Shown here in pieces: positions 26,810 to 35,435 of a DNA stretch of 38,050 bases. The stretch's first letter is position 1. Each line of letters begins with the position of its first letter. The notes beneath the pieces were generated by a model that was not told where the DNA came from, made no database searches, and saw nothing but the letters and a program-made list of their open reading frames with translations. This DNA comes from an uncultured Aureispira sp. (GTDB taxonomy: Bacteria; Bacteroidota; Bacteroidia; Chitinophagales; Saprospiraceae). The translations under genes and the position numbers were made by a program. The stretch is taken from NCBI GenBank assembly GCA_905480075.1, contig CAJQOX010000050.1, forward strand, positions 1 to 38,050, given 5' to 3'.

Positions 26810-28411
26810 ATGAGAAAACTATCTGTTGGAATAGTAGCGTCTGTAATGGCTTTATTATTTGCATCTCCCTTGGATACATTTGCACAAAGCGGCCCGAATG
26901 AAGGTAGCAATGCAAACCTGAAAACAAAAATCGTAAGAGATTGCGAATATGAAATTTTACCGGGACTGGCGGAAATTATTTCCATCGAAAAGACCCGTCC
27001 TGCTTCAGAGAGTGCTTTGAACTATGACGAACATGAAGTTCTCTTCAAATTCAAATCCATGGAAGGGGGGGAATTGCTCGAAATGCTAAAAGATGCAGAC
27101 ATCGAATTTGTTTTGCGCAGCAGGGCAATTAAAATTCCTGTAGGCCCTGAATATATCAAGGCTAAAGGTCTTAAGGTAGGTACAAGATATGCTATGAATC
27201 TTCTGCAGACAAGAAACAGAGATGCCTGTCTCGAAAGATACACTTATGAATCAAAGGCATTGGATAATGATTTGTTTGAAGCTTACGACCATATCATTGA
27301 ATACACAAAGGAGGCTTATGTGCGTAAATTGGAATCTGAAGAAGAGGCACACGAGAAAAGAAAAGCTGCCAAAGCTGATGAAATAACTTCTACTACTGTT
27401 GACCCTACTGTAGAATCAGAACCTGAAGTTACTGAGGAGGATATAAACAATATCGATGAGATGGATTACGGTGGATTATCAGAGGAAGAAATTGCTAATC
27501 TTTCCGAGGCAGAAATGAGAACAATGGTTGAAGAAAACCTCAGAAGGAAACTCGACGGTACTTCTACTAGTTATGAAGCGTCTGAATTAGGTATTGATGA
27601 AGAAAAAATCAGGGCTGAATTAGAATTAAAAATTCGTGCAGAACACGCCGAAGAATTAAAAAATAATTCTTCTGCTGATGAAAGTACTGATAACACTTCT
27701 TCTGCTGATGAAAACAAATCAAACAAGAACTCCAACGACGCTATAAAAGAAGCAAAACGCAAAGCAAAAGAGGCAGAAAAAAGAGAAAAAGAAGAGGAAA
27801 AACGTAAAGAACAGCTCGCTATTGAAAAGAAACATAAGGAGGATGAGTTAAGAATTAAACTCGAGAAGGAAATTGAAGAAAAAATCCAGAAAGAAATTGC
27901 TGATAAAGCCGCCGCAGACAAACTTGCTAAAGAACTATCGGATAAAAAAGCTGCTGAAGATGCCAAGAAAAAAGAGGCGGCCTTAGAAAAACTGAAAGCA
28001 ATAGAGGCAGAAATGAAGCAGAGAATTATCGATGAGTCCAAACGTTCTGATTGCGTTTATGGTAACAGAATGTCAGGTACCGTTGAGGTAATAAAAGTTA
28101 CAAAAGTAAAAGAGGCTAATGAAAGTAACCTAAAGCATGTTGAATATGAAGTTATGGTGATGTTTCGTCCGGATAATTTCGGTGAACTAAGTAAAAAAGA
28201 TAAAAAATCCTGGGAGAAACATTATATCTTTAAAATAGACCCTAAAGGAAAAAATGCTAATCCGGGTGCTGGATTTATCAGAAAATATAAGGTCTTTAAA
28301 GCATCTAAATATCAGGGATTTGCACAACCCCTGGAGTCTGGAATTTGTAATTCAATGATGATTTACTCACCGGATATGCCCAATGATGTTTCCAAGATAA
28401 AACTAAAATAA
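26810..28411 (+). CDS. Secreted protein with two copies of an unrecognised domain around a charged coiled coil
   Basis: The ATG at 26810 is preferred over an in-frame TTG at 26783 because it opens directly into a signal peptide (MRKLSVGIVASVMALLF...FAQ). The product has 533 residues. Domain copy 1, about 42-160, runs from CEYEILPGLAEI through ALNYDEHEVLFKF and VGPEYIKAKGLKVGTRYAMNL to LDNDLFEAYD. Residues 170-410 form a very charged helical linker, with an acidic first part, a short TSSADE direct repeat near 287-302 and a Lys/Glu coiled coil at 308-408. Copy 2, about 413-520, is diverged but alignable (CVYG, ANESNLKHVEYEVMVMFRP, AGFIRKYKV). Cys45/Cys140 and Cys415/Cys513 take equivalent places. 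The downstream gene is a paralogue. Function unknown; probably periplasmic or surface. Confidence 0.88.
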   Translation: MRKLSVGIVASVMALLFASPLDTFAQSGPNEGSNANLKTKIVRDCEYEILPGLAEIISIEKTRPASESALNYDEHEVLFKFKSMEGGELLEMLKDADIEFVLRSRAIKIPVGPEYIKAKGLKVGTRYAMNLLQTRNRDACLERYTYESKALDNDLFEAYDHIIEYTKEAYVRKLESEEEAHEKRKAAKADEITSTTVDPTVESEPEVTEEDINNIDEMDYGGLSEEEIANLSEAEMRTMVEENLRRKLDGTSTSYEASELGIDEEKIRAELELKIRAEHAEELKNNSSADESTDNTSSADENKSNKNSNDAIKEAKRKAKEAEKREKEEEKRKEQLAIEKKHKEDELRIKLEKEIEEKIQKEIADKAAADKLAKELSDKKAAEDAKKKEAALEKLKAIEAEMKQRIIDESKRSDCVYGNRMSGTVEVIKVTKVKEANESNLKHVEYEVMVMFRPDNFGELSKKDKKSWEKHYIFKIDPKGKNANPGAGFIRKYKVFKASKYQGFAQPLESGICNSMMIYSPDMPNDVSKIKLK

Positions 28412-28432
28412 GATAATTTAATTTTTATTTTT

Positions 28433-28476
28433 AAAGTGGCTATCCTTTGTTTATCAGGACAGCCACTTTTTTTATT
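28433..28476 (+). terminator. Terminator-like hairpin between the two paralogue genes
   Basis: 28433-28445 pairs with 28457-28469 (one A-C mismatch) around an 11-base loop and is followed by a T tract to 28473. It is 21 bases after one stop codon and ends 26 bases before the next start. It could terminate or attenuate transcription into the second gene. Confidence 0.8.
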
Positions 28477-28501
28477 TATAAAAACAAGGGCTACAACTTG
28501 T

Positions 28502-29737
28502 ATGTCAGATAAAACTATACTCGTATATTTATTTCTATGCCTCGTCCTTCAGCCTTTTGTTGTTGATGGACAACCTGATAATGATGTTCGGGACGAAATC
28601 ATTAAAGAGGTAGAATATGTTATGATTAAAGGATTGGCAGAAATTACTCAGATTAATGTAGTAAAGAACGCAACAGAAAGTGAACTTAATTATGATGAAT
28701 ATCAGGTATTGTTCCGGTTTATTCCAGCAAATGGGGAAGAAGTCCTGAAAATACTGGCAGATAAAGAAATGGAAATTAAAATTTCCTATAAGAATTCTGA
28801 AGTAGCAGTGGGCCCTGCCTTTATTAAGCAGATGAAAATAAAAAAGGGCACCCGCTATTCTATGAATTTATATCAGACTAGAAATATCAATGTCAGGCGC
28901 TATTTTTTTAAATCCAAAGCAATAGAAAATGACCTCTTTGTTCTCTATGACCTTTTGGTGAAAAGTCTTTGCAATAAATTAACCTCGGATGACCTCACCA
29001 TTTTAAAAATCAATAAACTATCTGATGCAGAACAAAATGCCCTGATAGATGCTGAAATAAAAAACGGGCTAAATAACAGTGCTTTAAAAAGCCGCAAAAT
29101 AGCAAAATCAGCTCTGCAATTTCTTCATAAAAACAAAAAATTACTTCACGAATATGAGGCAGCATTAAGAGTTCTTTCTGCAAAAGAAGAAGATATACAA
29201 AGAAAATATGAGTTGAAAGTACAACTTAAAAAAGAAAAAAAGGCTATTACTCAAGCTAAAATTGATGCTTTAAAAGAAGGCTTTACACTCAAACAAACAG
29301 AAACTGAAATAGTCAGAGGCTGTGAATATGATGTGCTTCCCGGACTTGCTGAGGTTAGTTCAATAAGATTGGTCAAAAAAGGGGCAGACAGTAAGTGGAA
29401 TTATGATGAATATGAAATTCTATTCAGGTTTATACCGATGGAAGGACATAAAATACTCGATAATCTCAAAAATAAGGATTTGATTTTTTTCTTACATCAC
29501 CGCGGAGAAAAAATACCCGCAGGACCTGAATATATAAAACAGAAAAATGTTAAGGCAGGAACAAGGTATGCAATGACCCTGTATCAGAAGAAAGACATTA
29601 CTGCCTGTACAGAACAATATACCTATGAATCCAAATCGCTGAGTAATGACTTATTCGAAGCCTTCCCTCCCCGCCCCTATTTTGGTACATTAAAGGCAAA
29701 GCTTGATAAATTGGAACAAGAAAACAAGGAGAAATAA
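28502..29737 (+). CDS. Secreted paralogue with two copies of the same unrecognised domain
   Basis: The ATG at 28502 gives 411 residues and a signal peptide (MSDKTILVYLFLCLVLQPFVVDGQ). An in-frame GTG at 28436 is rejected because it lies inside the terminator hairpin. Copy A, about 35-150, has VEYVMIKGLAEI, ELNYDEYQVLFRFIP, VGPAFIKQMKIKKGTRYSMNL and IENDLFVLYD. Copy B, about 272-388, has CEYDVLPGLAEV, WNYDEYEILFRFIP, AGPEYIKQKNVKAGTRYAM and LSNDLFEAF; it is closer to copy 1 of the upstream protein. A basic helical linker (about 155-265) joins them, much shorter than the upstream protein's. Copy B keeps both cysteines (274, 369); copy A has lost both. No known domain recognised. Confidence 0.88.
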   Translation: MSDKTILVYLFLCLVLQPFVVDGQPDNDVRDEIIKEVEYVMIKGLAEITQINVVKNATESELNYDEYQVLFRFIPANGEEVLKILADKEMEIKISYKNSEVAVGPAFIKQMKIKKGTRYSMNLYQTRNINVRRYFFKSKAIENDLFVLYDLLVKSLCNKLTSDDLTILKINKLSDAEQNALIDAEIKNGLNNSALKSRKIAKSALQFLHKNKKLLHEYEAALRVLSAKEEDIQRKYELKVQLKKEKKAITQAKIDALKEGFTLKQTETEIVRGCEYDVLPGLAEVSSIRLVKKGADSKWNYDEYEILFRFIPMEGHKILDNLKNKDLIFFLHHRGEKIPAGPEYIKQKNVKAGTRYAMTLYQKKDITACTEQYTYESKSLSNDLFEAFPPRPYFGTLKAKLDKLEQENKEK

Positions 29738-29789
29738 CTTGATGATTTTTCAGGAAAATAACGAAGTCTTCTATAAAAAATCTGATATT

Positions 29790-30995
29790 TTAGTGCTTGC
29801 TTCTTTCATGTCCTTTAATAAAGACCTTTTTTACCTTTAACTGATATTTTCTTCCCGACTTTACAGAAAAATTATAAGCAAAAGAAAACGCAACTGAAAT
29901 TTGAAGAACGCTATTGAAAAATCTGACTAAATAGGGTAAGAATCTTAGTGGAGAAGATGGCAGACCTAGCAGTTTGCAGGCACGTTTTCTAAGGAAAAAG
30001 TGATTATATGCCAGATGAATATTAATCATTGTCTTTTTCTGCCAAAGTCTTTCAGGAAAGGAAGAAGTAAGGGGTTCTTTCATAAGGGATATTGCAAGGG
30101 TTTTGGTGTCCTCATCCGCTACAGGCTGCGACATTGTCCATTTATACAGCATTTCTATGGCCTGTTTTTCTGTATCGGGCAGCAATTCAGCAGGTATACC
30201 AAGCAGAAAGCCAATATATTTCCATAGGTGGAGAACCGCTTTAATTTCTCTTTCGGAGGGTCTGAAGCCCAACCTCTTGGTCCCTTCAAGAAATACGAGA
30301 GAAAAGCCAAGATTGGTAGCAATCATATCGTACTGATTGATCGGCACACCCCATATCTGATCATTCCATTCCGGCATTTTCTGAATTGAAGTTCTTGCCC
30401 AGGCATGCATGATACGGACATTGATTGCAGCAATAAAACCCGGAGAAGATATTTTCAAAGCATCAATGCCCGTTACATCTACCCAGAATTCTACCGTTTC
30501 GGCAATTCTTTTAGCAGGTCCTTTTTTCAGTGCACCAGTAAAGATAAGCGGTTTATTGATGGCAGAAGATTCGTAGCCGCCCATGAGGCAAAAGTTGCGT
30601 AGCACCAACAGACCAAGCGTACCGGTTCGGGAACAGTAAGCAGCCCCTGTATTGAGCAGATCATGATCGAGCCATTCAGGGATACTGAAAATTTCTTCTG
30701 CAAGTTTATCCAAACAGTCAGGAATGTCCAAAAAACTTTTGGAACCTTTTGTTAAAAGCTGATTAAGCATTTGATGTCCTTTCTCAGGGCCAAATTTTTC
30801 AAAGACTTCAAAAATGACATTATCACCCTTTTTGTCGAATTCCCAACACAAAGATGCATAATCTTTTATTTCCTTTTCTGAAGGAATAAAATCCAGTTTC
30901 CTGAGCATCTGTTGACCGTACCTTTCTTTCCAGTAATTAGAAAAACCGGGGGCCGGGAAAGAAAATCTATCCGGAAGGTTTTTTAGATCTTGCAT
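29790..30995 (-). CDS. Oxygenase MpaB-family protein (DUF2236)
   Basis: A 401-residue protein without a signal peptide. It matches the DUF2236 family (MpaB, rubber oxygenase Lcp): an early IFEVFEKFGPEKGHQML segment, the SRTGTLGLLVLRNFCLMGGY helix, TVEFWVDVTGIDAL, then INVRIMHAWAR with the conserved Arg and His, and GVPINQYDMIATNLGFS. In Lcp and MpaB such His residues bind heme b for dioxygen-dependent cleavage of isoprenoid chains. The substrate here is unknown; many Bacteroidota carry this family without rubber degradation. It starts 42 bases after the AlgX-like gene on the same strand and may be the third gene of that unit. Confidence 0.87.
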   Translation of the reverse strand: MQDLKNLPDRFSFPAPGFSNYWKERYGQQMLRKLDFIPSEKEIKDYASLCWEFDKKGDNVIFEVFEKFGPEKGHQMLNQLLTKGSKSFLDIPDCLDKLAEEIFSIPEWLDHDLLNTGAAYCSRTGTLGLLVLRNFCLMGGYESSAINKPLIFTGALKKGPAKRIAETVEFWVDVTGIDALKISSPGFIAAINVRIMHAWARTSIQKMPEWNDQIWGVPINQYDMIATNLGFSLVFLEGTKRLGFRPSEREIKAVLHLWKYIGFLLGIPAELLPDTEKQAIEMLYKWTMSQPVADEDTKTLAISLMKEPLTSSFPERLWQKKTMINIHLAYNHFFLRKRACKLLGLPSSPLRFLPYLVRFFNSVLQISVAFSFAYNFSVKSGRKYQLKVKKVFIKGHERSKH

Positions 30996-31037
30996 AAAAA
31001 ATCAATATTTTAAAATTCATTTCAAATGAATTCATAA

Positions 31038-32735
31038 TTAAAGCATCAGTAAGTGCAGGTATCTTTCCACACTAAAAGCGATGACGACATCAGGTTGTAC
31101 TTTATCGACTATTTGTTGATCATAATATTCTACATCTGTGCAATAAATATAAATTACCTTAGAGTAATGTAATGAAAAAAACTGAATAAGGTGTTTAGAG
31201 TAGGAATCTCTGAAGATGAGGGCGACCTTTTCATTATTGCAGTTTTTATTTACAGTAACAACGGTTCTTTCAGGTAAAGAATCAACCTGAATAGTTTTAT
31301 AATTTTTTGATTGATCTATTAAACTGAATTCAGGAATTTCATCTTCAGCATAGGGAAACTCACTCATTCCGAGCATATATACAAGGTCCCCTTTTCTTAC
31401 TTTTTTATAGGAAACATCAAAATCCGACAACTTGAAAGGCTTGATTTGCAGTTGCTGAAATGACTTCTCACAAAAGGATTGATAGGCGATAAAAGCACCG
31501 AAGGAATTCCAGTGGGTATCAAATTTCTGATAAAGCTGATTTGAATCTTTGGCTTCATCAAGCTCTTTTCTTAAATCAATTAAGTTAAAATTATTCTTAG
31601 TAAAATGAGAAACAAGCTGTTCTGCCAGGGAAATATTGTCGTTGATCTGCAAATTCATTGAAAGCGGCAGAAAATCCTTGTATACAGTATGCTTATTAGG
31701 CCAGAATCCGAGAACATACTTAATATTCCGGACAGCAAGAGAATCTCTTAAAGAAGCCTTTTTCTTAAAAACTTTCTCTAATTTATCATCAGAAAACAAA
31801 TTGGATCTTGTATAACTGGGATAGACCGCATAATTGGATGCTAAAAACATAAATCCATTATTACCAAATTGTACCTTTTCGATTTCAGGAGAAGATTTAA
31901 ATAGAGCTATTTTAAATTTAGCTGACCAATTAATGATATTTGATCTCAGGCCAAAATTGTCATTAAAATATTGTTCATATTGCTGAGGGTAGTCTTCAGA
32001 AAATTGAAAATCGGGCTCTACAGCTAATTTTCGTTTTTCATGAACAATAACCTCTTCAACAAGATTAAAATGTTTAACAAAGGCAGGAGTTAATAATATG
32101 AGAAAAAAAGCAAGAATATACAATTTTGAACTTAATTGGTAGATTTTTATATTCTTTAATAAAAAAGTACTGAACGTTGCCATAAAGAAAACAAAGGCTA
32201 TCAGGTAGATTAGGTTCTGTGGAATAAGGGTGTTTGATAAAATAATATTATCTATCAATTCCTGAACATTGAAATCTGAAGTAAAGAAAGGATCATAATT
32301 GTTTTGCAAAACGATTGGTTGATAATTCCCATTCTCAGAAATAATAAATTGATTGGGGATAAAAGAATTCTGAAAATTCAACTCAGTTGATTTATCAGCA
32401 TAGATAAATTTTAAAGATTTAATAACTACAGCTTTCTGATTTCTGTTATTCCCAACATCAAGTCTTAGATTTTTAAGAGGTTTATCGTAAGGCAATAAAA
32501 ATTGAATTTTCCTGGACAGTATATTACCCTTCACCTGTACAAGTACACTTTCCTTTTCAGCAAACTGACTAAGATCTTCAAACTGATAGAACAATTGAAA
32601 AACATCATCCTGTTCAACAATTGCATTAACTTCCACAATCAGATCAAGGGGATCCTTCTGAATTTTATTCAGCAAAAAAACCGTTAATACAAATATTGCG
32701 GCAGCTATTGTAAAAGAAATAAAATATTTTCTCAT
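31038..32735 (-). CDS. AlgX/AlgJ-like SGNH polysaccharide O-acetyltransferase with extra N-terminal domain
   Basis: A 565-residue protein. Residues 7-23 are a membrane helix. Residues about 28-165 form a beta-rich extracytoplasmic domain (FQLFYQFEDLSQFAE, KIQFLLPYDKPLKNLRLDVG) not found in AlgX or AlgJ. Two more helices lie at about 173-194 and 204-219. Residues about 235-565 are the AlgX/AlgJ-type SGNH domain: FGNNGFMFLAS, LGFWPNKHTVYKDFLP, the Asp406/His408 pair (DTHWNSFGA) and the nucleophile region FRDSYS (Ser511). Such proteins transfer acetyl groups to an exported polysaccharide once an MBOAT partner has moved acetyl across the membrane. The MBOAT gene lies only 5 bases upstream. Confidence 0.88.
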   Translation of the reverse strand: MRKYFISFTIAAAIFVLTVFLLNKIQKDPLDLIVEVNAIVEQDDVFQLFYQFEDLSQFAEKESVLVQVKGNILSRKIQFLLPYDKPLKNLRLDVGNNRNQKAVVIKSLKFIYADKSTELNFQNSFIPNQFIISENGNYQPIVLQNNYDPFFTSDFNVQELIDNIILSNTLIPQNLIYLIAFVFFMATFSTFLLKNIKIYQLSSKLYILAFFLILLTPAFVKHFNLVEEVIVHEKRKLAVEPDFQFSEDYPQQYEQYFNDNFGLRSNIINWSAKFKIALFKSSPEIEKVQFGNNGFMFLASNYAVYPSYTRSNLFSDDKLEKVFKKKASLRDSLAVRNIKYVLGFWPNKHTVYKDFLPLSMNLQINDNISLAEQLVSHFTKNNFNLIDLRKELDEAKDSNQLYQKFDTHWNSFGAFIAYQSFCEKSFQQLQIKPFKLSDFDVSYKKVRKGDLVYMLGMSEFPYAEDEIPEFSLIDQSKNYKTIQVDSLPERTVVTVNKNCNNEKVALIFRDSYSKHLIQFFSLHYSKVIYIYCTDVEYYDQQIVDKVQPDVVIAFSVERYLHLLML

Positions 32736-32740
32736 GTTAA

Positions 32741-34156
32741 TCAGAATCTGAAATAAATAAATGGATTGTAGGTGGTTTGTGCCAACTCAATTACAGAGAA
32801 TATAAAAACAAGAAGGTAAAAAGAGTGATTTACAAATTTATACCATTCTTTATTGCCGGTTATTATTGACAGTTTAGCCTCAATAAATTTCCTGATAGGC
32901 ATTGCAAATACAATCCCTGAAAAAATTACAATAATTACAAAAGAATTAAGATACAGATATGGAATGTTATTGGAACCACTACTAAATGAGAACATTTTCA
33001 ATATAAAGTGCCAGGCATAAGTCATATTCTCTGCTCTGAACAAGACCCATCCGATCATCACAACAAGTAGCAGATATATTCTTTTCAGTATAGTCAGACG
33101 GGCTGGTAATTTATAGGTATTTAATTTTTCAATAATCATAAAAAGACCGTGAAACAGTCCCCAGATAATAAAATTCCAGCTTGCACCATGCCATAGACCT
33201 GTGATAAAGAAAACAATCACCAGATTAAAATAGGTCCGGTAAATACCCTTTCTGTTTCCCCCCAGGGGGATGTACAAATAATCGCGAAACCAGGAAGAGA
33301 GGGAAATATGCCATCTTCTCCAGAATTCACGAATCGAGGTAGAGATATATGGGTGGTCGAAATTTTCCTTAAAGTTGAATCCCAACATTTTACCCAATCC
33401 AATAGCCATATCGGAATAGCCTGAAAAATCATAATATATTTGTAGAGTATAGCAAAGAACACCCAACCATGTAAGGGAAGTTGACAGTTCCCCTACAGGT
33501 ATATTGAATATTAGGTCTGCCATCATTCCTGCATTATTGGCTATGATAACTTTTTTGGCAAAACCAATAATAAACCTTGATATTCCGGCACTGAAAAGGT
33601 CTGTGGTAATTGTTCGGTTCTCTATCTCCTTGTTGATATCAGCATACCGAACTATAGGTCCGGCTATAAGCTGAGGGAAAAGAGAGATATACATGCCGAG
33701 ATTTATGATATTTTGTTGGCTTTTTACCGTTTTCCGGTGTACATCAATGAGATAAGAAATGCTCTGAAAGGTAAAAAATGAAATGCCGATAGGCAGGATA
33801 ATGTGAGAAAGGTCTGCCTGAATATTAATCCCGATATCAGACAATATCTCTACGATGAAATGAATATATTTATAATAGAATAAGGCAAGAAGGTTAATTG
33901 TGATTCCCAGGAACAGAAACAGTGCAGCGGATTTATTTTTTTTCTTTTTCTGACAGGCAGAGATTAAATTTCCGGTAATAAAGTTTACACAGATAGAGCA
34001 AATCATCAGCAAGACCAACAACTGTTCGCCCCATGCATAAAAGAAAAGGCTGACAAGGAGGATGAAGAGGTTGCGGAATTTTTCATTAAGCAGAAAATGA
34101 ATACAAAGCACAGCAGGCAAGAAAATAAAAATAAATACTGTTGAACTGAATACCAT
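32741..34156 (-). CDS. MBOAT family O-acyltransferase (AlgI/DltB-like)
   Basis: A 471-residue polytopic membrane protein with about 11 hydrophobic segments. The MBOAT core is clear: FPQLIAGPIVRY, YDFSGYSDMAIG, FDHPYISTSIREFWRRWHISLSSWFRDYLYIPLGG and GLWHGASWNF, with the catalytic His at 323 and a second conserved His at 283. AlgI-type members carry acyl groups from a cytoplasmic donor to an extracytoplasmic SGNH partner. It is first of a tight minus-strand unit with the AlgX-like gene. No alginate or cellulose synthase is in the window, so the polymer acetylated is unknown. The gene symbol is withheld because alginate is not shown. Confidence 0.93.
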   Translation of the reverse strand: MVFSSTVFIFIFLPAVLCIHFLLNEKFRNLFILLVSLFFYAWGEQLLVLLMICSICVNFITGNLISACQKKKKNKSAALFLFLGITINLLALFYYKYIHFIVEILSDIGINIQADLSHIILPIGISFFTFQSISYLIDVHRKTVKSQQNIINLGMYISLFPQLIAGPIVRYADINKEIENRTITTDLFSAGISRFIIGFAKKVIIANNAGMMADLIFNIPVGELSTSLTWLGVLCYTLQIYYDFSGYSDMAIGLGKMLGFNFKENFDHPYISTSIREFWRRWHISLSSWFRDYLYIPLGGNRKGIYRTYFNLVIVFFITGLWHGASWNFIIWGLFHGLFMIIEKLNTYKLPARLTILKRIYLLLVVMIGWVLFRAENMTYAWHFILKMFSFSSGSNNIPYLYLNSFVIIVIFSGIVFAMPIRKFIEAKLSIITGNKEWYKFVNHSFYLLVFIFSVIELAQTTYNPFIYFRF

Positions 34157-34620
34157 TTTATTATTCTGTTGAAATTGTCACTGATAATTAGTTTAGATGA
34201 TCTCTAAGTAGCATAAATATCCATTTTATCCAATAAACTATCTATTATTTATTAGTTTTTTTGATAATTAAGATGCAAAATCTGAAAATAATGAAGGGTT
34301 TATGAACTGAGATTTAATAAGAAAAGAACAGGGCAAAAAGAAGAGTTTTTAAATATACCTAATTATTGCACTTTTAACAAATTAAACTACAAACATCTAA
34401 TATTCAATAATAAAAATATCTCTGATAAAAATAAAGAGACTCTTATGCTTACTCTCAGGGAAGTTGGTTGAATCCAAAAAAAAGGGGCTTAAGGGAATAA
34501 AAAAAATAATAAATAATCGTTTTAATACAAAAACCGATTTTTTTTGAGTTTCAATGAACATTTTTTGAACTAGATGGTTTTAAGTTTAACTATTGAAATA
34601 CACACATTAAATACTCCGTT
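34157..34620. other. 464-base divergent intergenic region, with a hairpin at 34515-34545
   Basis: AT-rich region between two divergent genes. 34515-34523 pairs with 34530-34539 (one bulge) and is followed by T8 (34538-34545), like a rho-independent terminator on the plus strand although no plus-strand gene lies upstream in this gap. The rest holds nothing I can assign. Confidence 0.4.
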
Positions 34621-35394
34621 ATGAAATTTCCCGAAATCAAGTTCAATTATCTAATTATTTTTGTTGCCTATCTTTCACTTAGCTCTTGTATATCAGCATC
34701 TAAAAATTTTACTGCTCAGCTTGACAAAGAACCCCTCGATGCGATAATCGTCCCGGGATATCCTTTTGAAGATGGTAAATGGTGCGAAATAATCAAATTG
34801 AGAGTCTATTGGGCTAAATACTTATTTGAAAATGGCATGACAAAAAATATAATTTTTTCCGGTAGCGCTGTTTACACTCCCTATGTAGAGTCTAAAATAA
34901 TGGCTTTGTATGCAATGAAAATTGGAATCCCCGAAGAAAATATTTATTTAGAAACTCAGGCGGAACATAGTACGGAAAATTTATACTATTCCTATAAACT
35001 CGCCAAATCCAATGGATTTAATAACATTGCATTGGCTACTGATCCTTTTCAGGACATGTTCTTGAAAAAGCACATTGAAAACATGGAATTAAATGAAATA
35101 AAATCACTTCCTATGCTTTTTAAAAAGATGGAAAGAAAGGAAATGTTTACTCCTGAAATTAATCCTGAACTTGCTTTTGTTGAAAATTTTGTTTCATTGA
35201 AAGAAAGACAGGATAAAAAAACCAGAAAAAAAGGGAGCAAAGGGATGTTAATTAAATATGATCAAGGAGATAGCCCGGCTGAAAAACAGCAGCTTAAAGA
35301 GGCCAAATTAGTCAACAGTCAAACTGCGCAGAAATATTCCTACATTCAACAAAAAGATATCGATAGGTTATATAACTCATTTAAAACACAATAG
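34621..35394 (+). CDS. YdcF-family (DUF218) lipoprotein
   Basis: A 257-residue protein with a lipoprotein signal (LSLSSC, Cys 23). Residues about 38-160 match the DUF218/YdcF/SanA fold: a first strand DAIIVPGYP, the RVYWAKYLFENGMTKNIIFSGS segment, ESKIMALYAMKIGIPEENIYLETQAEHSTENL, and IALATDPFQ. The family includes E. coli SanA and ElyC, linked to envelope integrity, and YdcF, which binds S-adenosylmethionine. The C-terminal 70 residues are Lys/Gln-rich and helical, an extension outside the family core. Most family members are anchored by a transmembrane helix; here a lipid replaces it. It is a single gene, with no clear promoter match upstream. Confidence 0.88.
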   Translation: MKFPEIKFNYLIIFVAYLSLSSCISASKNFTAQLDKEPLDAIIVPGYPFEDGKWCEIIKLRVYWAKYLFENGMTKNIIFSGSAVYTPYVESKIMALYAMKIGIPEENIYLETQAEHSTENLYYSYKLAKSNGFNNIALATDPFQDMFLKKHIENMELNEIKSLPMLFKKMERKEMFTPEINPELAFVENFVSLKERQDKKTRKKGSKGMLIKYDQGDSPAEKQQLKEAKLVNSQTAQKYSYIQQKDIDRLYNSFKTQ

Positions 35395-35435
35395 TAAATA
35401 CCAATCAGGCACTTTTATTGATAAATTACTATCTA

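Noticed and set aside
27571-28041. 156-codon open frame opposite the coiled-coil region, rich in Ser, Ala and Phe
   Set aside because: It is the antisense of a Lys/Glu-rich coiled coil, where GAA/AAA codons read backwards as TTC/TTT and give long stop-free Ser/Phe runs. No start signal or domain.
28436-28501. GTG-initiated 22-codon extension of the second paralogue
   Set aside because: The extension lies within the terminator-like hairpin and would put a poor leader before a clean signal peptide at 28502.
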